A DNA stretch of 64,000 nt, from NCBI GenBank assembly GCA_003584705.1, contig AP018536.1, positions 3,658,001 through 3,722,000 on the forward strand. The letters run 5' to 3'. The notes beneath the pieces are model-generated. The model was not told the DNA's origin. It did no database searches and saw only the letters and a list, made by a program, of their open reading frames with translations. The stretch comes from Lachnospiraceae bacterium GAM79. Its GTDB lineage: Bacteria > Bacillota > Clostridia > Lachnospirales > Lachnospiraceae. Position numbers and translations under genes: made by a program. Positions 8,239-17,230 of this stretch are shown one piece after another. The stretch's first letter is position 1; each line of letters begins with the position of its first letter.

Positions 8239-9790
8239 GGAGTGCCTCCTTTCCGACAGGCGCCTGTGTCCTCTTCCATGTTCCGCCCTCTCCGGGTGCG
8301 GTGTCTTTATTTTTACCGGTCAGAATCTCTGAGCCGGTTCCTTCCTTAGTGATCTGTGCCAGATCGAGATGCAGTTCTCTCGACAGGATTTCCAACGTCT
8401 TCGGGGAACAGAAGCCTGCCTGGCATCTGCCCATTCCGGCTCTGGTGCGGCGTTTGACACCATCTAATGTCGTCGCTCCCACCGGACGGTGAATGGCTTC
8501 CAAGATCTCTCCCTCCGTCACCAGTTCACAACGGCAGATCACATTGGCAAACGCGGGATTTTCCCGGATCAGTGCTTCTCTCTCCTCTTCCGTGGCAAGT
8601 GCCATGCTGGGGATTCCTTTTCTGCTGTCAATAAAATCCGTCTTACGTTCTGCGGGATAAATATTTTTAACAATCCGTGCCACATACTCGCCAATAGCCG
8701 GTGCACTGGTGAGTCCCGGAGATTCAATACCTGCCACATCAATAAAGCCAGGATGTCCTTCTGCCTCGCCAATGAGAAAATCCGATTTTTCCGCAGGTTC
8801 TTCATGTACCAGATGAGCTCGCAGTCCGGCAAAAGAGGTGATGGTCTGTCTGCCGTCCAGCGCATCCACACTGTTACTTCCCAGATTCAGAACCTTCGTC
8901 AGTCCTTCTGCCGTGGTGTCCACATCCTGCTTATCCGGAATATCCTCCGCTGTCGGACCTACCAGCAGATTGCCATGGACAGTAGGAGTTACAAGGATAC
9001 CTTTACCCATTTTAGAGGGCTGTTGGAAAATAGTGGAATTTACCAGATCGCCACAATTTTTGTCCATCAGACGATACTCGCCTCTGCGAGGCACGATGCG
9101 GATCTTCTCCTCACAGATCATATTGTGAATTTCATCCGCATAGACACCTGCCGCATTGATGACGATGGGTGCCACGAATATCTCACCATCCACCTGCACC
9201 TGATACATCCGTCCTTCCTTCGCAGGTGGGTTCTCGGTCCATACCGGTCTCTGTTCCACGATAGCTGTCACCTTGTGGTCACGATAGAACTCTACGCCGT
9301 TTTCCGCCGCATTTTCTGCCAGCGCAATATTCAGTCCGAAGGGACAGACGATACCACCGGTGGGGGCATACAGGGCTCCTACGATGTCACGGGACACCGC
9401 CGGCTCCATTCCCCAGACTTCCTCCGGGGACAAAAGCTTCAATTCTTTTACCCCGTTCTCCATGCCTCGCTGATACAGTTCTTCCAGACCGGACATGGCA
9501 TCTTCTTCAAAGCATAACACCAGGGATCCGTTCCTGCGGAACGGGAAGTCCAGCTTCTTCGACAGTTCCTCCATCATTTCATTGCCCCGGACGTTTAACT
9601 GTGCCTTGAGAGTTCCCGGTACTGCATCATACCCCGCATGCACGATACCGCTGTTGGCTTTGGAAGTACCTTCGCAGACATCACTTTTCGCCTCCAGTAC
9701 AGCGATCCTTAGCTTTCCCTTCGCCAGTTCCCTGGCAATGGCGCAGCCACTGACTCCGGCGCCGATAATGATCACATCATAATCCTTCAT
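8231..9790 (-). CDS. GlpA-like FAD-dependent glycerol-3-phosphate dehydrogenase
   Basis: 519-aa flavoprotein of the DAO/GlpA type. VIIIGAGVSGCAIARELAKG binds FAD. The C-terminal part carries a BFD-like [2Fe-2S] domain with cysteines in VICRCE and GMGRCQAGFCSP. Expected reaction: oxidation of sn-glycerol 3-phosphate to dihydroxyacetone phosphate, feeding glycolysis. First gene of the operon glpA-like, FAD oxidoreductase, DUF1667, glpK. Its leader contains three phased direct repeats (9828-9878), a likely regulator site. The related lactate and 2-hydroxyglutarate oxidases look similar, but the glpK neighbour makes glycerol 3-phosphate the best substrate. Confidence 0.88.
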   Translation of the reverse strand: MKDYDVIIIGAGVSGCAIARELAKGKLRIAVLEAKSDVCEGTSKANSGIVHAGYDAVPGTLKAQLNVRGNEMMEELSKKLDFPFRRNGSLVLCFEEDAMSGLEELYQRGMENGVKELKLLSPEEVWGMEPAVSRDIVGALYAPTGGIVCPFGLNIALAENAAENGVEFYRDHKVTAIVEQRPVWTENPPAKEGRMYQVQVDGEIFVAPIVINAAGVYADEIHNMICEEKIRIVPRRGEYRLMDKNCGDLVNSTIFQQPSKMGKGILVTPTVHGNLLVGPTAEDIPDKQDVDTTAEGLTKVLNLGSNSVDALDGRQTITSFAGLRAHLVHEEPAEKSDFLIGEAEGHPGFIDVAGIESPGLTSAPAIGEYVARIVKNIYPAERKTDFIDSRKGIPSMALATEEEREALIRENPAFANVICRCELVTEGEILEAIHRPVGATTLDGVKRRTRAGMGRCQAGFCSPKTLEILSRELHLDLAQITKEGTGSEILTGKNKDTAPGEGGTWKRTQAPVGKEALHE

Positions 9791-9827
9791 AACCTCGCCC
9801 TGCCTTTCCTATGTTTACATTTATATT

Positions 9828-9878
9828 TGAATGTCCACCTTTACCTTCTGAATATCCGTTTTCTCTTTATGAATGTCC
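9828..9878. promoter_or_regulatory. Three direct repeats phased at 21 bp, glycerol operon leader
   Basis: TGAATGTCC at 9828-9836, TGAATATCC at 9849-9857 and TGAATGTCC at 9870-9878 repeat at exactly 21-bp steps, which is two helical turns. They lie 38-88 bp before the operon's start codon. An extended -10-like TGGTAAAAT is further upstream on the minus strand, near 9920. The arrangement suits cooperative binding of a regulator. No regulator gene is adjacent, so the protein is unknown. Confidence 0.6.
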
Positions 9879-9978
9879 ATTTTTTATTTGTCGCAAATGT
9901 CTCTTTGCTATTTATTTTACCATATTCTGCGGGAAAACACGACCGAAAACCAGCAACACTCTGTGTAAAATGTAGTCG

Positions 9979-10012
9979 AAAAAACCGGACAGCAATCGCT
10001 CACCATCCGGTC
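9979..10012 (-). terminator. Intrinsic terminator of the GH13 gene
   Basis: Read on the minus strand, ACCGGA and TCCGGT form the stem, with a 14-nt middle part, and six T residues follow. It begins 13 nt after the GH13 stop codon and ends the maltodextrin operon. Confidence 0.75.
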
Positions 10013-10025
10013 TCTTATTATTGTT

Positions 10026-11753
10026 CTATTTTTCTTCTATAATCGCATATCCCATACTTCCAAGCTTTCCGGCTTCATAGGATTCACTCAAAAGCACGCT
10101 GCCCTTTCCCAAATACTCCCGCAGATCAATCGTTGTACTGCCATTATTGAGACAGACTGTAATCTTGTGATCTCCCCAGGTTCTCTGATAGATATATCCT
10201 CCGTCATGATCCATATATCGCAGAGTGTAATCTCCATAGGTCAGCTCCTCATGTTCTTTACGAATAGCAATCAGCCGGGAAAAGAAATCATCCTCTTCAT
10301 CCTGCACCTTTTCCCAGGGCATGGGCCCCCGCAGTGTTGTCTCGCTACTTCCGTCCATTCCCAGTTCATCCCCATAGAATACGCAGGGGATTCCGGGAGA
10401 GGTAAACAGGAACACCTCTGCCAGCCGGAATCTTCGCAGGTCTCCCTCGCAGTACGACAGGAACCGGTTGACATCATGGCTGTCTAATAGGTTTAACTGC
10501 CCACGCAACGTTCCGGTACGATATCGCAGTAGCATCTTCACGATACGATCATGAAATTCCTCTGCGGAAATTTTCCGAAGGGCAAAGAAATCACGACAGT
10601 TCTTCCGGAAATCATAATTCATGGTGGAATCAAACATGTCTCCGTTCAGCCAGGTCTCCGAGCTCTCCCATATCTCCCCTATCATAACACTCTCCGGATT
10701 TTCCTCATGAGCAGCCCTACGAAAATCTCTCCAAAATCCCCGATCCACTTCATTTGCCACATCCAGACGCCAGCCATCCACCTTAAATTCCCGAATCCAA
10801 TAACGGCATACTTCCATAAAATAAGCTCTTTCCTCCGGATTAGAAGAATTCAGCTTCGGCATCTTCCGCTCATAAGCGAAACAACTGTATGTCGGCTTTT
10901 CTTCTTCCGTTGCCGGGCGTATCACCGGAAACTGCAGCTGATAAAACCAGTTGGCATATTCGGAGCTTTCTCCTTTTTCCACCACATCGCTAAACTGCGG
11001 GAAATACCAGCTGCAATGGTTGAACACACCATCAATGACAATGTGCATTCCTCTGTTGTGAATATCCTGCGCCAATTCCCGGAACTCTTCGTCCGTTCCC
11101 ATATTGGGGGACACATGAAAATAGTCTAGCAGGTCGTATTTATGATACTCTCCCGCCGTGAATACCGGGTTCAGGTAGATACAATTGAATCCCAGCTTCT
11201 GAATATAATCCAGATTCTCCCGGATCCCCTGTATGGTTCCGCCCAGACGGCTTTTCAACCGGATGCCGTTCTGCCATTCCATCTCTTTTCCCTGTCCTAC
11301 GATCTCACGGTGTCCGCTGGCAAAGCTGTCCGGGAAAATATTGTAAACGATTGCCTCCCGGAACCACTTCGGTTCCTCACAGATCTCTTCTCTGCGGATA
11401 AACGGATACTGGTAAAATTCGCTTCTCTCTACCGGAAGATATTTTGCGCAGATATCTGCATAATAAAACCTCGTCTCTTCCGGGTCTTTCAATTCAAAAT
11501 AGTAGCATACCCTGTCATACGGAGTCTCAAAAGTTGCATCATAATAGTCAAAATGCATATCCGACAGTATCTTCTTCATGTACACTGCCGTAAACACAAT
11601 AGGATCACCGGGTTGTACGCGGTCTCCGTACCACAGAACACAATCTGTCAGATTATCCTTCGCCACCCGGATGCGAATTGTAAGATTCATCTCACTGTTC
11701 GCAAATGCATACTGCGACAGCGGTATATGTAAAATTGCTTCTTGTAAAATCAT
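10026..11753 (-). CDS. GH13 alpha-glucan hydrolase (neopullulanase/cyclomaltodextrinase-like)
   Basis: 575-aa enzyme expected to cleave alpha-1,4 (and perhaps alpha-1,6) bonds of maltodextrins. An N-terminal beta domain of about 120 residues, like the CBM34 domain of neopullulanases, precedes the barrel. The GH13 signatures are DGVFNHCSWYF (region I), DGWRLDVANEVD (Asp nucleophile), GEIWES (acid/base Glu) and LLDSHDVNRFL (third Asp). No signal peptide is seen, so it is cytoplasmic and works on oligosaccharides brought in by the ABC importer encoded just upstream. The start at 11753 has AGGAGG at good spacing; the gene follows the permease gene by 15 nt and is followed by a terminator. Confidence 0.9.
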   Translation of the reverse strand: MILQEAILHIPLSQYAFANSEMNLTIRIRVAKDNLTDCVLWYGDRVQPGDPIVFTAVYMKKILSDMHFDYYDATFETPYDRVCYYFELKDPEETRFYYADICAKYLPVERSEFYQYPFIRREEICEEPKWFREAIVYNIFPDSFASGHREIVGQGKEMEWQNGIRLKSRLGGTIQGIRENLDYIQKLGFNCIYLNPVFTAGEYHKYDLLDYFHVSPNMGTDEEFRELAQDIHNRGMHIVIDGVFNHCSWYFPQFSDVVEKGESSEYANWFYQLQFPVIRPATEEEKPTYSCFAYERKMPKLNSSNPEERAYFMEVCRYWIREFKVDGWRLDVANEVDRGFWRDFRRAAHEENPESVMIGEIWESSETWLNGDMFDSTMNYDFRKNCRDFFALRKISAEEFHDRIVKMLLRYRTGTLRGQLNLLDSHDVNRFLSYCEGDLRRFRLAEVFLFTSPGIPCVFYGDELGMDGSSETTLRGPMPWEKVQDEEDDFFSRLIAIRKEHEELTYGDYTLRYMDHDGGYIYQRTWGDHKITVCLNNGSTTIDLREYLGKGSVLLSESYEAGKLGSMGYAIIEEK

Positions 11754-11768
11754 AAGTTCCTCCTGCTT

Positions 11769-12614
11769 TTAACCTTTGACACCTCCCGAAGACAGTCCCG
11801 ATACCATGTATTTCTGCACCAGGAAAAACAAAATCAATACAGGAAGTGTTGTCAGAATTGCCGCTGCCGAAAAAAGCGGCCAGTTGCGCGTATAGTCCGT
11901 AGCCTGCAGAGAATACAGCGCTACCGCCAGTGTGTTTTTCTCCGCGCCTGACAAAAAGACTGTGCTGAAAATATATTCATTCCACACATAGATCACCACC
12001 AGAACAGAAGAGATGATGATGCTTGGCCTTGCCAGCGGCATGACGATCTTCGTGATCAATTGTCTGTCATTCACACCATCAATTCTCGCTGCATCCTCGA
12101 TAGCCTCAGGAATACTGTCAAAATATCCCTTCATATTCCAGAAAACAAAAATCGCCATACTTCCCGCATAGATAAATACCAATCCCATATAAGAATTCAA
12201 CAGATTCAGAGTCTTGATAATCCGATAAATTGCAAACATGGAGAGAATTGCCGGGAACGCATTTAACACCAGTAAAATATATAAAGTCCTCTTCCGTCCG
12301 ACAAACCGCATTCTGGAAAATACATACGCAGCCGGCACAGCCACCAGCATAGTTAGCAGAACGGTCAGTGCGCTTAGCAAAAGACTGTTCACAAACCATC
12401 TCCCAAAAGGTCTCTCCGTCAGGATCGTAATATAGTTATCCATAGTGATTGTCTTCGGCAAAATATGAAATTCTGTGGAAATAATACTGTTACTCCCACT
12501 GATAGATATACTGAATGCATACAGGATAGGAATCAGTGTCAGGAAAGAAAGTAAAATGAATCCTATATTCAGCAATATCAGCTTTACTTTTTCTTTAATT
12601 TTTTTCCCTGTCAT
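11769..12614 (-). CDS. Carbohydrate ABC transporter permease (MalG type)
   Basis: 281-aa inner-membrane protein with about six membrane helices. The cytoplasmic EAA loop for ATPase docking reads EAIEDAARIDGVNDRQLI. It ends with GLSSGGVKG, the usual C-terminus of MalG-type permeases. Partner of the MalF-type permease 7 nt upstream. No ATPase gene is present; such importers commonly share one MsmK-like ATPase encoded elsewhere. The substrate is probably a maltodextrin, given the GH13 enzyme downstream. Confidence 0.92.
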   Translation of the reverse strand: MTGKKIKEKVKLILLNIGFILLSFLTLIPILYAFSISISGSNSIISTEFHILPKTITMDNYITILTERPFGRWFVNSLLLSALTVLLTMLVAVPAAYVFSRMRFVGRKRTLYILLVLNAFPAILSMFAIYRIIKTLNLLNSYMGLVFIYAGSMAIFVFWNMKGYFDSIPEAIEDAARIDGVNDRQLITKIVMPLARPSIIISSVLVVIYVWNEYIFSTVFLSGAEKNTLAVALYSLQATDYTRNWPLFSAAAILTTLPVLILFFLVQKYMVSGLSSGGVKG

Positions 12615-12621
12615 ATTCCCC

Positions 12622-13512
12622 TCACTGTTCCGAGATTGAAAACTCTCTTCGGTTCATGGTCTTGTAAAGCACCAGTATAATCAAAAATACAATAAACGCC
12701 ACAGCGGATGAATATCCATAGTTGCTGGTAATAAACGCTTTTTCATATACATAGGTGATTACCGTATTAATATCTGCACCAGTCTTCGAACCGGTCTGCA
12801 TCGTCATCAGATACACAATGTCAAACTGCTTAAACGCCGTGAATGTAGCCATAATGATCACCGGCATCAGAATGGGAAGAATCTGCGGAATGGTCACATA
12901 GAAATGTTTTTTCCAAAATCCCGCACCATCTAATTCCGCACTTTCATAGATATTCCGGTCAATACTCTGCATGGCACCATCCATCATCGTGAACATATAC
13001 GGAACTCCCAGCCACAGGTTCACCACCAGACAACTGATAAATGCCATACCGTTTGTGGACAGAAAATTTACCGGTTTGCCTCCAATCTGTTTCAGTATCT
13101 GATTAAACAGTCCGAATTCCGTATTAAAAATTCCCATACGCCATAACAGAATTGATACATATGCCGGCATCGCCCAGGGCACGATCAGCAGAGTCTTGTA
13201 GACCCTTCTCAGTTTTAATCCTTTCGCATTCAACCCAACGGCAATGAAAAAGCCAAAGATCAACTGTAATGCCATACTGGATACAGTCCATAATAGAGTC
13301 CGTAAAAAAGCAGGAAGAAATCCGGAATCAAAAGCCAGCAATGCCTTTTTATAATTGTCCAGTCCAACACACTGATAATCCTTCCAATGATAAATACTCA
13401 TATTGGTAAAGGATATTTCTACGGTATACAATAAGGGCACGACAATCATCAACCCTACAATGATCAGAAACGGCATACTGTAGAACCATGCTTTCTTCTT
13501 TCCTCGTTTCAT
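12622..13512 (-). CDS. Sugar ABC transporter permease (MalF type)
   Basis: 296-aa membrane protein with six or so hydrophobic segments. The EAA motif reads IYESAELDGAGFWKKHFYVT. It begins with the basic MKRGKKKAW before the first helix. It lies between the binding-protein gene and the second permease gene in one operon and forms the translocation pore with MalG-type 11769-12614. Substrate inferred as maltodextrin from the locus. Confidence 0.92.
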   Translation of the reverse strand: MKRGKKKAWFYSMPFLIIVGLMIVVPLLYTVEISFTNMSIYHWKDYQCVGLDNYKKALLAFDSGFLPAFLRTLLWTVSSMALQLIFGFFIAVGLNAKGLKLRRVYKTLLIVPWAMPAYVSILLWRMGIFNTEFGLFNQILKQIGGKPVNFLSTNGMAFISCLVVNLWLGVPYMFTMMDGAMQSIDRNIYESAELDGAGFWKKHFYVTIPQILPILMPVIIMATFTAFKQFDIVYLMTMQTGSKTGADINTVITYVYEKAFITSNYGYSSAVAFIVFLIILVLYKTMNRREFSISEQ

Positions 13513-13549
13513 CCTGCTTTCACTCCTTACCTGTCATTACATCTGCAAA

Positions 13550-14800
13550 TTACTGCATTGCAGAAATCTGTTCCAAAGCTTCCTTCTGGTGTGCATCGCA
13601 TGCCGTCTGCACATTCTCTCCACGCTTATTCACTGCTGCCAGCAGGTCATCTGTCACTGACCACATCACATCCATTTCCGGAATGTTGGGCATAGGTACT
13701 ACATTGTCTGCCATAGTCTTCAGTGCCATGATCATTTGATTCTCTGATACAGATGCATCTTCATAAGCTTTACTGTTGGCAGGTGCACAGCTTGCGGCAT
13801 TTGCCAGTGCCACACCGGCCTCCTTGGATCCAAGTACCTTCAACACTTCTGCCAACGCCTCCTTTTTCGTCTCTGCTGCATGCTTCAGTACATGAACGCC
13901 CTGTACTCCGGAAAAAGGTGTCAGAGATGTGCCGTTCGGCAGGACCGGCATCGGCGCAATTCCTAAGTCAATACCGGCTTCTTTGATACCCGGTACCAGC
14001 CAGGGACCTCCGATAGTACTTGCTGCTTTTCCTTCCGTAAACAGAGTTGTCACGGTATTATACTCACCATCTGCCGGCATATATGACACAAACTGCTTAT
14101 GATATTCCATAGCTTCTACCGTCTGGGGCAGATTCAATCCCGGCTCTCTGTTCTCATTGATCAGATAACCGCCAAAGCCCTGGATCCAGGCTGCTGCATT
14201 ATAGGAAGTGGAATGCTGCTCGACAAATACATACTGATCTGCCGTGGTCTCATTCTTCATAAGTTCCAACAGTTCATCCGTGGTCTCCGGTGCAGTCTCC
14301 ATCAGATCCTTATTGTACAGAAACAGCAATGCTTCATAGTACAACGGTAATTGATATTTGTCTCCCTGATACTCCCCGGCGCTTAACGTCATAGGAAGGA
14401 AATCCGCCAGATCATCCTCCGTCAACACATCGGTAATCGGAGACAGGATTCCCATCTGTGCAAAGGTACCTACTTTATCATGCGCCCACATAAACATATC
14501 CGGCGCACTTTCCGGATCGTCACCCACTAATTTTAAGGCATCCGACATATTTTCTTTTCTTTCAAAAGTGACTACAATCTCCGGTGCCAGTGCATCGACC
14601 TGCTTCTGTAACGTATCGGCAATAGTGGCATCCGCACAATGCCATACGGTAATATTCACCGGTTCTGTTGTCTGCGTATTCTGATTTTCCGTTGTCGTGG
14701 TTACATTACTTTCTGTATTTACGGTTGCCTCTGATCCGCATCCGCTTAACATGGATACTACTAAAAGTGAACTTAGCAACATTGCAATTTTTTTCTTCAT
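13550..14800 (-). CDS. Extracellular sugar-binding lipoprotein of the maltodextrin importer
   Basis: 416-aa family 1 solute-binding protein. The signal peptide ends in the lipobox SMLSGC, so the Cys is lipidated and the protein sits on the outer face of the membrane. A Thr/Asn-rich linker follows, and then the binding domain with NITVWHCAD and PLYYEALLFLYNKDL, as in maltose/oligosaccharide binders. The start at 14800 (MKKKIAML) has the strong site AAAAGGAGG. First gene of the operon, divergent from the LacI regulator. The intergenic region holds AAAACGTTTT and related palindromes. Confidence 0.92.
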   Translation of the reverse strand: MKKKIAMLLSSLLVVSMLSGCGSEATVNTESNVTTTTENQNTQTTEPVNITVWHCADATIADTLQKQVDALAPEIVVTFERKENMSDALKLVGDDPESAPDMFMWAHDKVGTFAQMGILSPITDVLTEDDLADFLPMTLSAGEYQGDKYQLPLYYEALLFLYNKDLMETAPETTDELLELMKNETTADQYVFVEQHSTSYNAAAWIQGFGGYLINENREPGLNLPQTVEAMEYHKQFVSYMPADGEYNTVTTLFTEGKAASTIGGPWLVPGIKEAGIDLGIAPMPVLPNGTSLTPFSGVQGVHVLKHAAETKKEALAEVLKVLGSKEAGVALANAASCAPANSKAYEDASVSENQMIMALKTMADNVVPMPNIPEMDVMWSVTDDLLAAVNKRGENVQTACDAHQKEALEQISAMQ

Positions 14801-14817
14801 AGCTTCCTCCTTTTGAT

Positions 14818-14827
14818 AAAACGTTTT
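14818..14827. promoter_or_regulatory. LacI-type operator AAAACGTTTT
   Basis: Perfect 10-bp palindrome with the central CG typical of LacI/GalR operators. It lies 18 bp before the start of the binding-protein gene, within its leader. A partner site is at 14958-14965 in front of the lacI-type gene. Probably bound by that regulator. Confidence 0.6.
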
Positions 14828-14839
14828 TCTACTTTTATA

Positions 14840-14857
14840 AAACACAGCGCTATGTTT
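14840..14857. promoter_or_regulatory. 18-bp imperfect palindrome in the divergent promoter region
   Basis: AAACACAGCGCTATGTTT is palindromic except for one base pair and is centred on GCGC. It lies just upstream of an AT-rich TATAAA-like -10 on the minus strand. It could be a second operator or a catabolite site, but it does not match a standard cre box. Confidence 0.4.
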
Positions 14858-14957
14858 AAAAAGTATTGAATCTTCTTTGCGAATTCGATATACTAAAAAT
14901 AGCAGACCGCCTGCGAAATAGCAACGAAACAGCCCATAAAAAATGCACAAATTACGC

Positions 14958-14965
14958 AAACGTTT
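14958..14965. promoter_or_regulatory. LacI-type half-conserved operator AAACGTTT
   Basis: The 8-bp palindrome AAACGTTT lies 20 bp before the LacI-family start codon, in the context GCAAACGTTTTACC. It suggests autoregulation together with control of the divergent transport operon. Confidence 0.5.
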
Positions 14966-14984
14966 TACCAATGGAGGATTTCAG

Positions 14985-16013
14985 ATGGCAGCAACAATCA
15001 AGGATGTAGCCAAAAAGGCCAATGTATCTATTTCCACAGTCAGCCGAGTACTGAGCAATCAGATGCATGTCTCTTCTTCCACTTATAAACGAATCCAGGA
15101 TGCCGTAGCCGAATTGAATTACATTCCCAATTCTTCCGCGGTATCCCTGGTTAAAAAAAGCAGCACAACTGTCCTCTATGCTGACAGTTTTTACAAGGGA
15201 CGCCCCTACGAGAATCCCCATATGTTCGACATTATCTCCGGTTCATCCCATGAATTACGCAAAAAAGGATATTTTCTCGGCTTATTGGATCTGGATTGTT
15301 CCAAAGAAAAAGCCGAAGAGCAGATCATCAACGCCATACAATCTAAAAAAGCAGATGGCATTCTGATCAACGGTTATTACGTAACTCCTGCAATTGAGAA
15401 AATACTATTAGCCACTGATTTCCCGCATATCTGTATCGGAAAACCCTCTTTCGACTCCATGCTGTCTTGGATTGACACAAATCATTCTCTGTCTTCCAAT
15501 CTGGCAATCACTCACCTGGTCTCTCTCGGGCATAAAAAAATCGCCTTCGTCGGCGGTTCTGACAAAGACAATATTTACAGAGATCGTTTTCTGGGATACC
15601 GGCTGTCTCTCGAGCGCAACAATCTCTCACCCCGAGATGCCTATGTCATCCCTACTTCTTGCAATCTGGAAGAAATCATCCAACATACCACGGAGCTTCT
15701 GCGACTACCGGAACCTCCCGACAGCATTCTGTGCTTTAACAGTCTTATCGCCGTCGGCGTCATCCAGGCAATCCGTCAGTTCCGCCTGCGCATTCCGGAG
15801 GACATTTCTATTGTCTCCTTCGACAATTACCCTTATGCACCTCTGATCACACCATCTCTGACTGTCGTGGATATTGATATGTACAGTCTTGGCACCCGTG
15901 CCGGAGCATCTCTGCTGAAAAAGATACAGAATCCGGAGATGCTGATCCAGACCTATACCGCCCTGCCACATTTGATTCAACGAGACAGCACGGTGTTACA
16001 CAGTGAAACATAA
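14985..16013 (+). CDS. LacI-family transcriptional regulator
   Basis: 342-aa repressor. The N-terminal helix-turn-helix is classic: TIKDVAKKANVSISTVSRVL, followed by the hinge region. The remainder is a periplasmic-binding-protein-like effector domain (FVGGSDKDNIYRDRFLGYR, ISIVSFDNYPYAPLITPSLT). The start at 14985 (MAATIKDV) has GGAGG seven bases upstream; an earlier in-frame ATG at 14943 would cover the operator. Likely controls the divergent maltodextrin operon and itself through the AACGTT palindromes. Its 3' end overlaps the convergent AbiEii remnant by 18 nt. Confidence 0.92.
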   Translation: MAATIKDVAKKANVSISTVSRVLSNQMHVSSSTYKRIQDAVAELNYIPNSSAVSLVKKSSTTVLYADSFYKGRPYENPHMFDIISGSSHELRKKGYFLGLLDLDCSKEKAEEQIINAIQSKKADGILINGYYVTPAIEKILLATDFPHICIGKPSFDSMLSWIDTNHSLSSNLAITHLVSLGHKKIAFVGGSDKDNIYRDRFLGYRLSLERNNLSPRDAYVIPTSCNLEEIIQHTTELLRLPEPPDSILCFNSLIAVGVIQAIRQFRLRIPEDISIVSFDNYPYAPLITPSLTVVDIDMYSLGTRAGASLLKKIQNPEMLIQTYTALPHLIQRDSTVLHSET

Positions 16014-16184
16014 TTCGTATATATCCTTAAATCTTGTGGAAAATGTTCCGAATTTTAATAAAGACCATAGCTTTTCACTTAACATTTGCTCATTAGAATT
16101 AATCAGCAGACTGGCTCCTTCATCATCATACGCGATATCAAAACAATATTCTTCCTGCTCAATCTGCTTTCGTATAGAAATCAT
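15996..16184 (-). pseudogene. Remnant of an AbiEii-type nucleotidyltransferase toxin
   Basis: Only 62 codons remain, against about 200-290 aa for the family. The readable part, MLSEKLWSLLKFGTFSTRFKDIYEL, matches the conserved block of AbiEii/AbiGii toxins (EK....L...G..N.R.KD.YDL). The nucleotidyltransferase core and its GGT motif are missing, and the 3' end runs into the lacI-type gene. The ATG follows the AbiEi stop directly (TAAATG), preserving the toxin-antitoxin operon layout. Almost certainly inactive. Confidence 0.65.
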
Positions 16185-16726
16185 TTATAAAATCTCCAGT
16201 CTGATAGTTTCCATCACCATGTTTGTCTTTGGCAGTTCATATGCATATTCCATAATTTGTGTCATGTCCATTTTATGGATCAGCTTTCTATAGTTACTTA
16301 TTATTTCTTTGTATAGATCAAAAGAAAATTTGCGCTTATTACGTATTAATTCAATCAGCAGTCTCTCTTCATTATAAATTGTTATATCCACTCCATCATA
16401 CTCTATCGTTGTCTTCCCCATTTCAAAAGCATTACTGTTCTCATAAATCTGCTTCACCCGTACATCTCCAATTTTTCTATTACTTTTGGGCGTTGCGACA
16501 TAATAATGATCCGGTATGGTGTCGGTCAGTCCATAATAATAAAATGCGCTGTTAAGTGTCAGTATTGCATTCGGATCTTTTTTCATGATGATCTCTAATT
16601 CCGGCACATACCTATCCTCTGAATAGAGACCATTTTCTGTTATAAATAGATGACCTTCCTGTATGTTTTTTTAATTCGATAATCTGTACCATATTTTTCC
16701 AGACATTCATGATATGATAATAACAT
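16185..16726 (-). pseudogene. AbiEi-family antitoxin gene, frameshifted at an A7 run
   Basis: Type IV toxin-antitoxin AbiEi-like protein. From 16726, after AGGAGG, the frame reads MLLSYHECLEKYGTDYRIKK. After a run of seven A (plus-strand T at 16666-16672) the homologous sequence continues in another frame as NIQEGHLFITENGLYS. It then runs to the stop at 16185 through ELEIIMKKDPNAILTLNSAF and EERLLIELIRNKRKFSFDLY. The family layout is an N-terminal winged-helix domain followed by a C-terminal domain. One added base in the homopolymer would restore an antitoxin of about 180 aa, so this is a recent inactivation, a phase-variable tract or a sequencing error. Confidence 0.7.
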
Positions 16727-17230
16727 ATTCCCCTCCTGGTTTTAGCTATTGTAGGTAAAATATATTTTTTACCTGTTTCTATTTCAATATCATCATAACT
16801 TATTATATTTGTCCCTATTTACCTTTGTGTGTCTAATATCAAGACAGTATAATTATGCATTTCACGAATTGCGTATGCAGTTAGAAAATCAAGTAGTCCA
16901 AATTCAAATACAATCCTAAGAGGCTTTTCAGATAATCTGGAGAGCCTTTTTATATTTTTAGAAACGTTAAGTTATTATTTTGTTCTTGTGTCTATAAATA
17001 TTATAATGTCTATACTTCATGTAGTTGTACATTTAAGGCAATGAATACACATCTTAGGTAATGTCTATGAACCATTTTTTCAACACCTCAATATAGAAAA
17101 TATAATTTATTTTTGAAAGGAACATTTTATGGAAAGCAAATCACAGACATTAGTTTGGCTGTAGTGCTTTTTATCAACATGTGTTAGACTACTGTTATAC
17201 AAAATCGATATTTGTGGAGGTAAAGAGTGT
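16727..17230. other. AT-rich gene-free stretch at the start of the accessory island
   Basis: No convincing gene. It contains one hairpin terminator (16921-16951). Before it lies a short open stretch ending ELRMQLENQVVQIQIQS-stop near 16919, possibly the tail of a lost gene. At 17130 a mini-ORF of 11 codons (MESKSQTLVWL) has an AAAGGA site but no recognisable function. Base composition is clearly AT-richer than the flanking core genes. Confidence 0.5.
16921..16951 (+). terminator. Hairpin with U-run in the gene-free stretch
   Basis: GGCT pairs with AGCC and, inside, CAGAT pairs with ATCTG; five T follow, then an AT-rich tail. It looks like an intrinsic terminator on the plus strand, although no intact gene precedes it. 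It may be left over from a deleted gene. Confidence 0.6.

Noticed and set aside
14840..14857. CcpA cre box
   Set aside because: The palindrome AAACACAGCGCTATGTTT lacks the cre pattern TGNAANCGNWNNCA; kept only as an unassigned palindrome.
13550..14971. A longer start for the maltodextrin-binding protein
   Set aside because: The additional 57 residues would precede a normal lipoprotein signal peptide; the strong AAAAGGAGG site marks 14800.
16840..16919. C-terminal coding remnant ending ELRMQLENQVVQIQIQS
   Set aside because: No family recognised and no upstream part; recorded only in the description of the gap.
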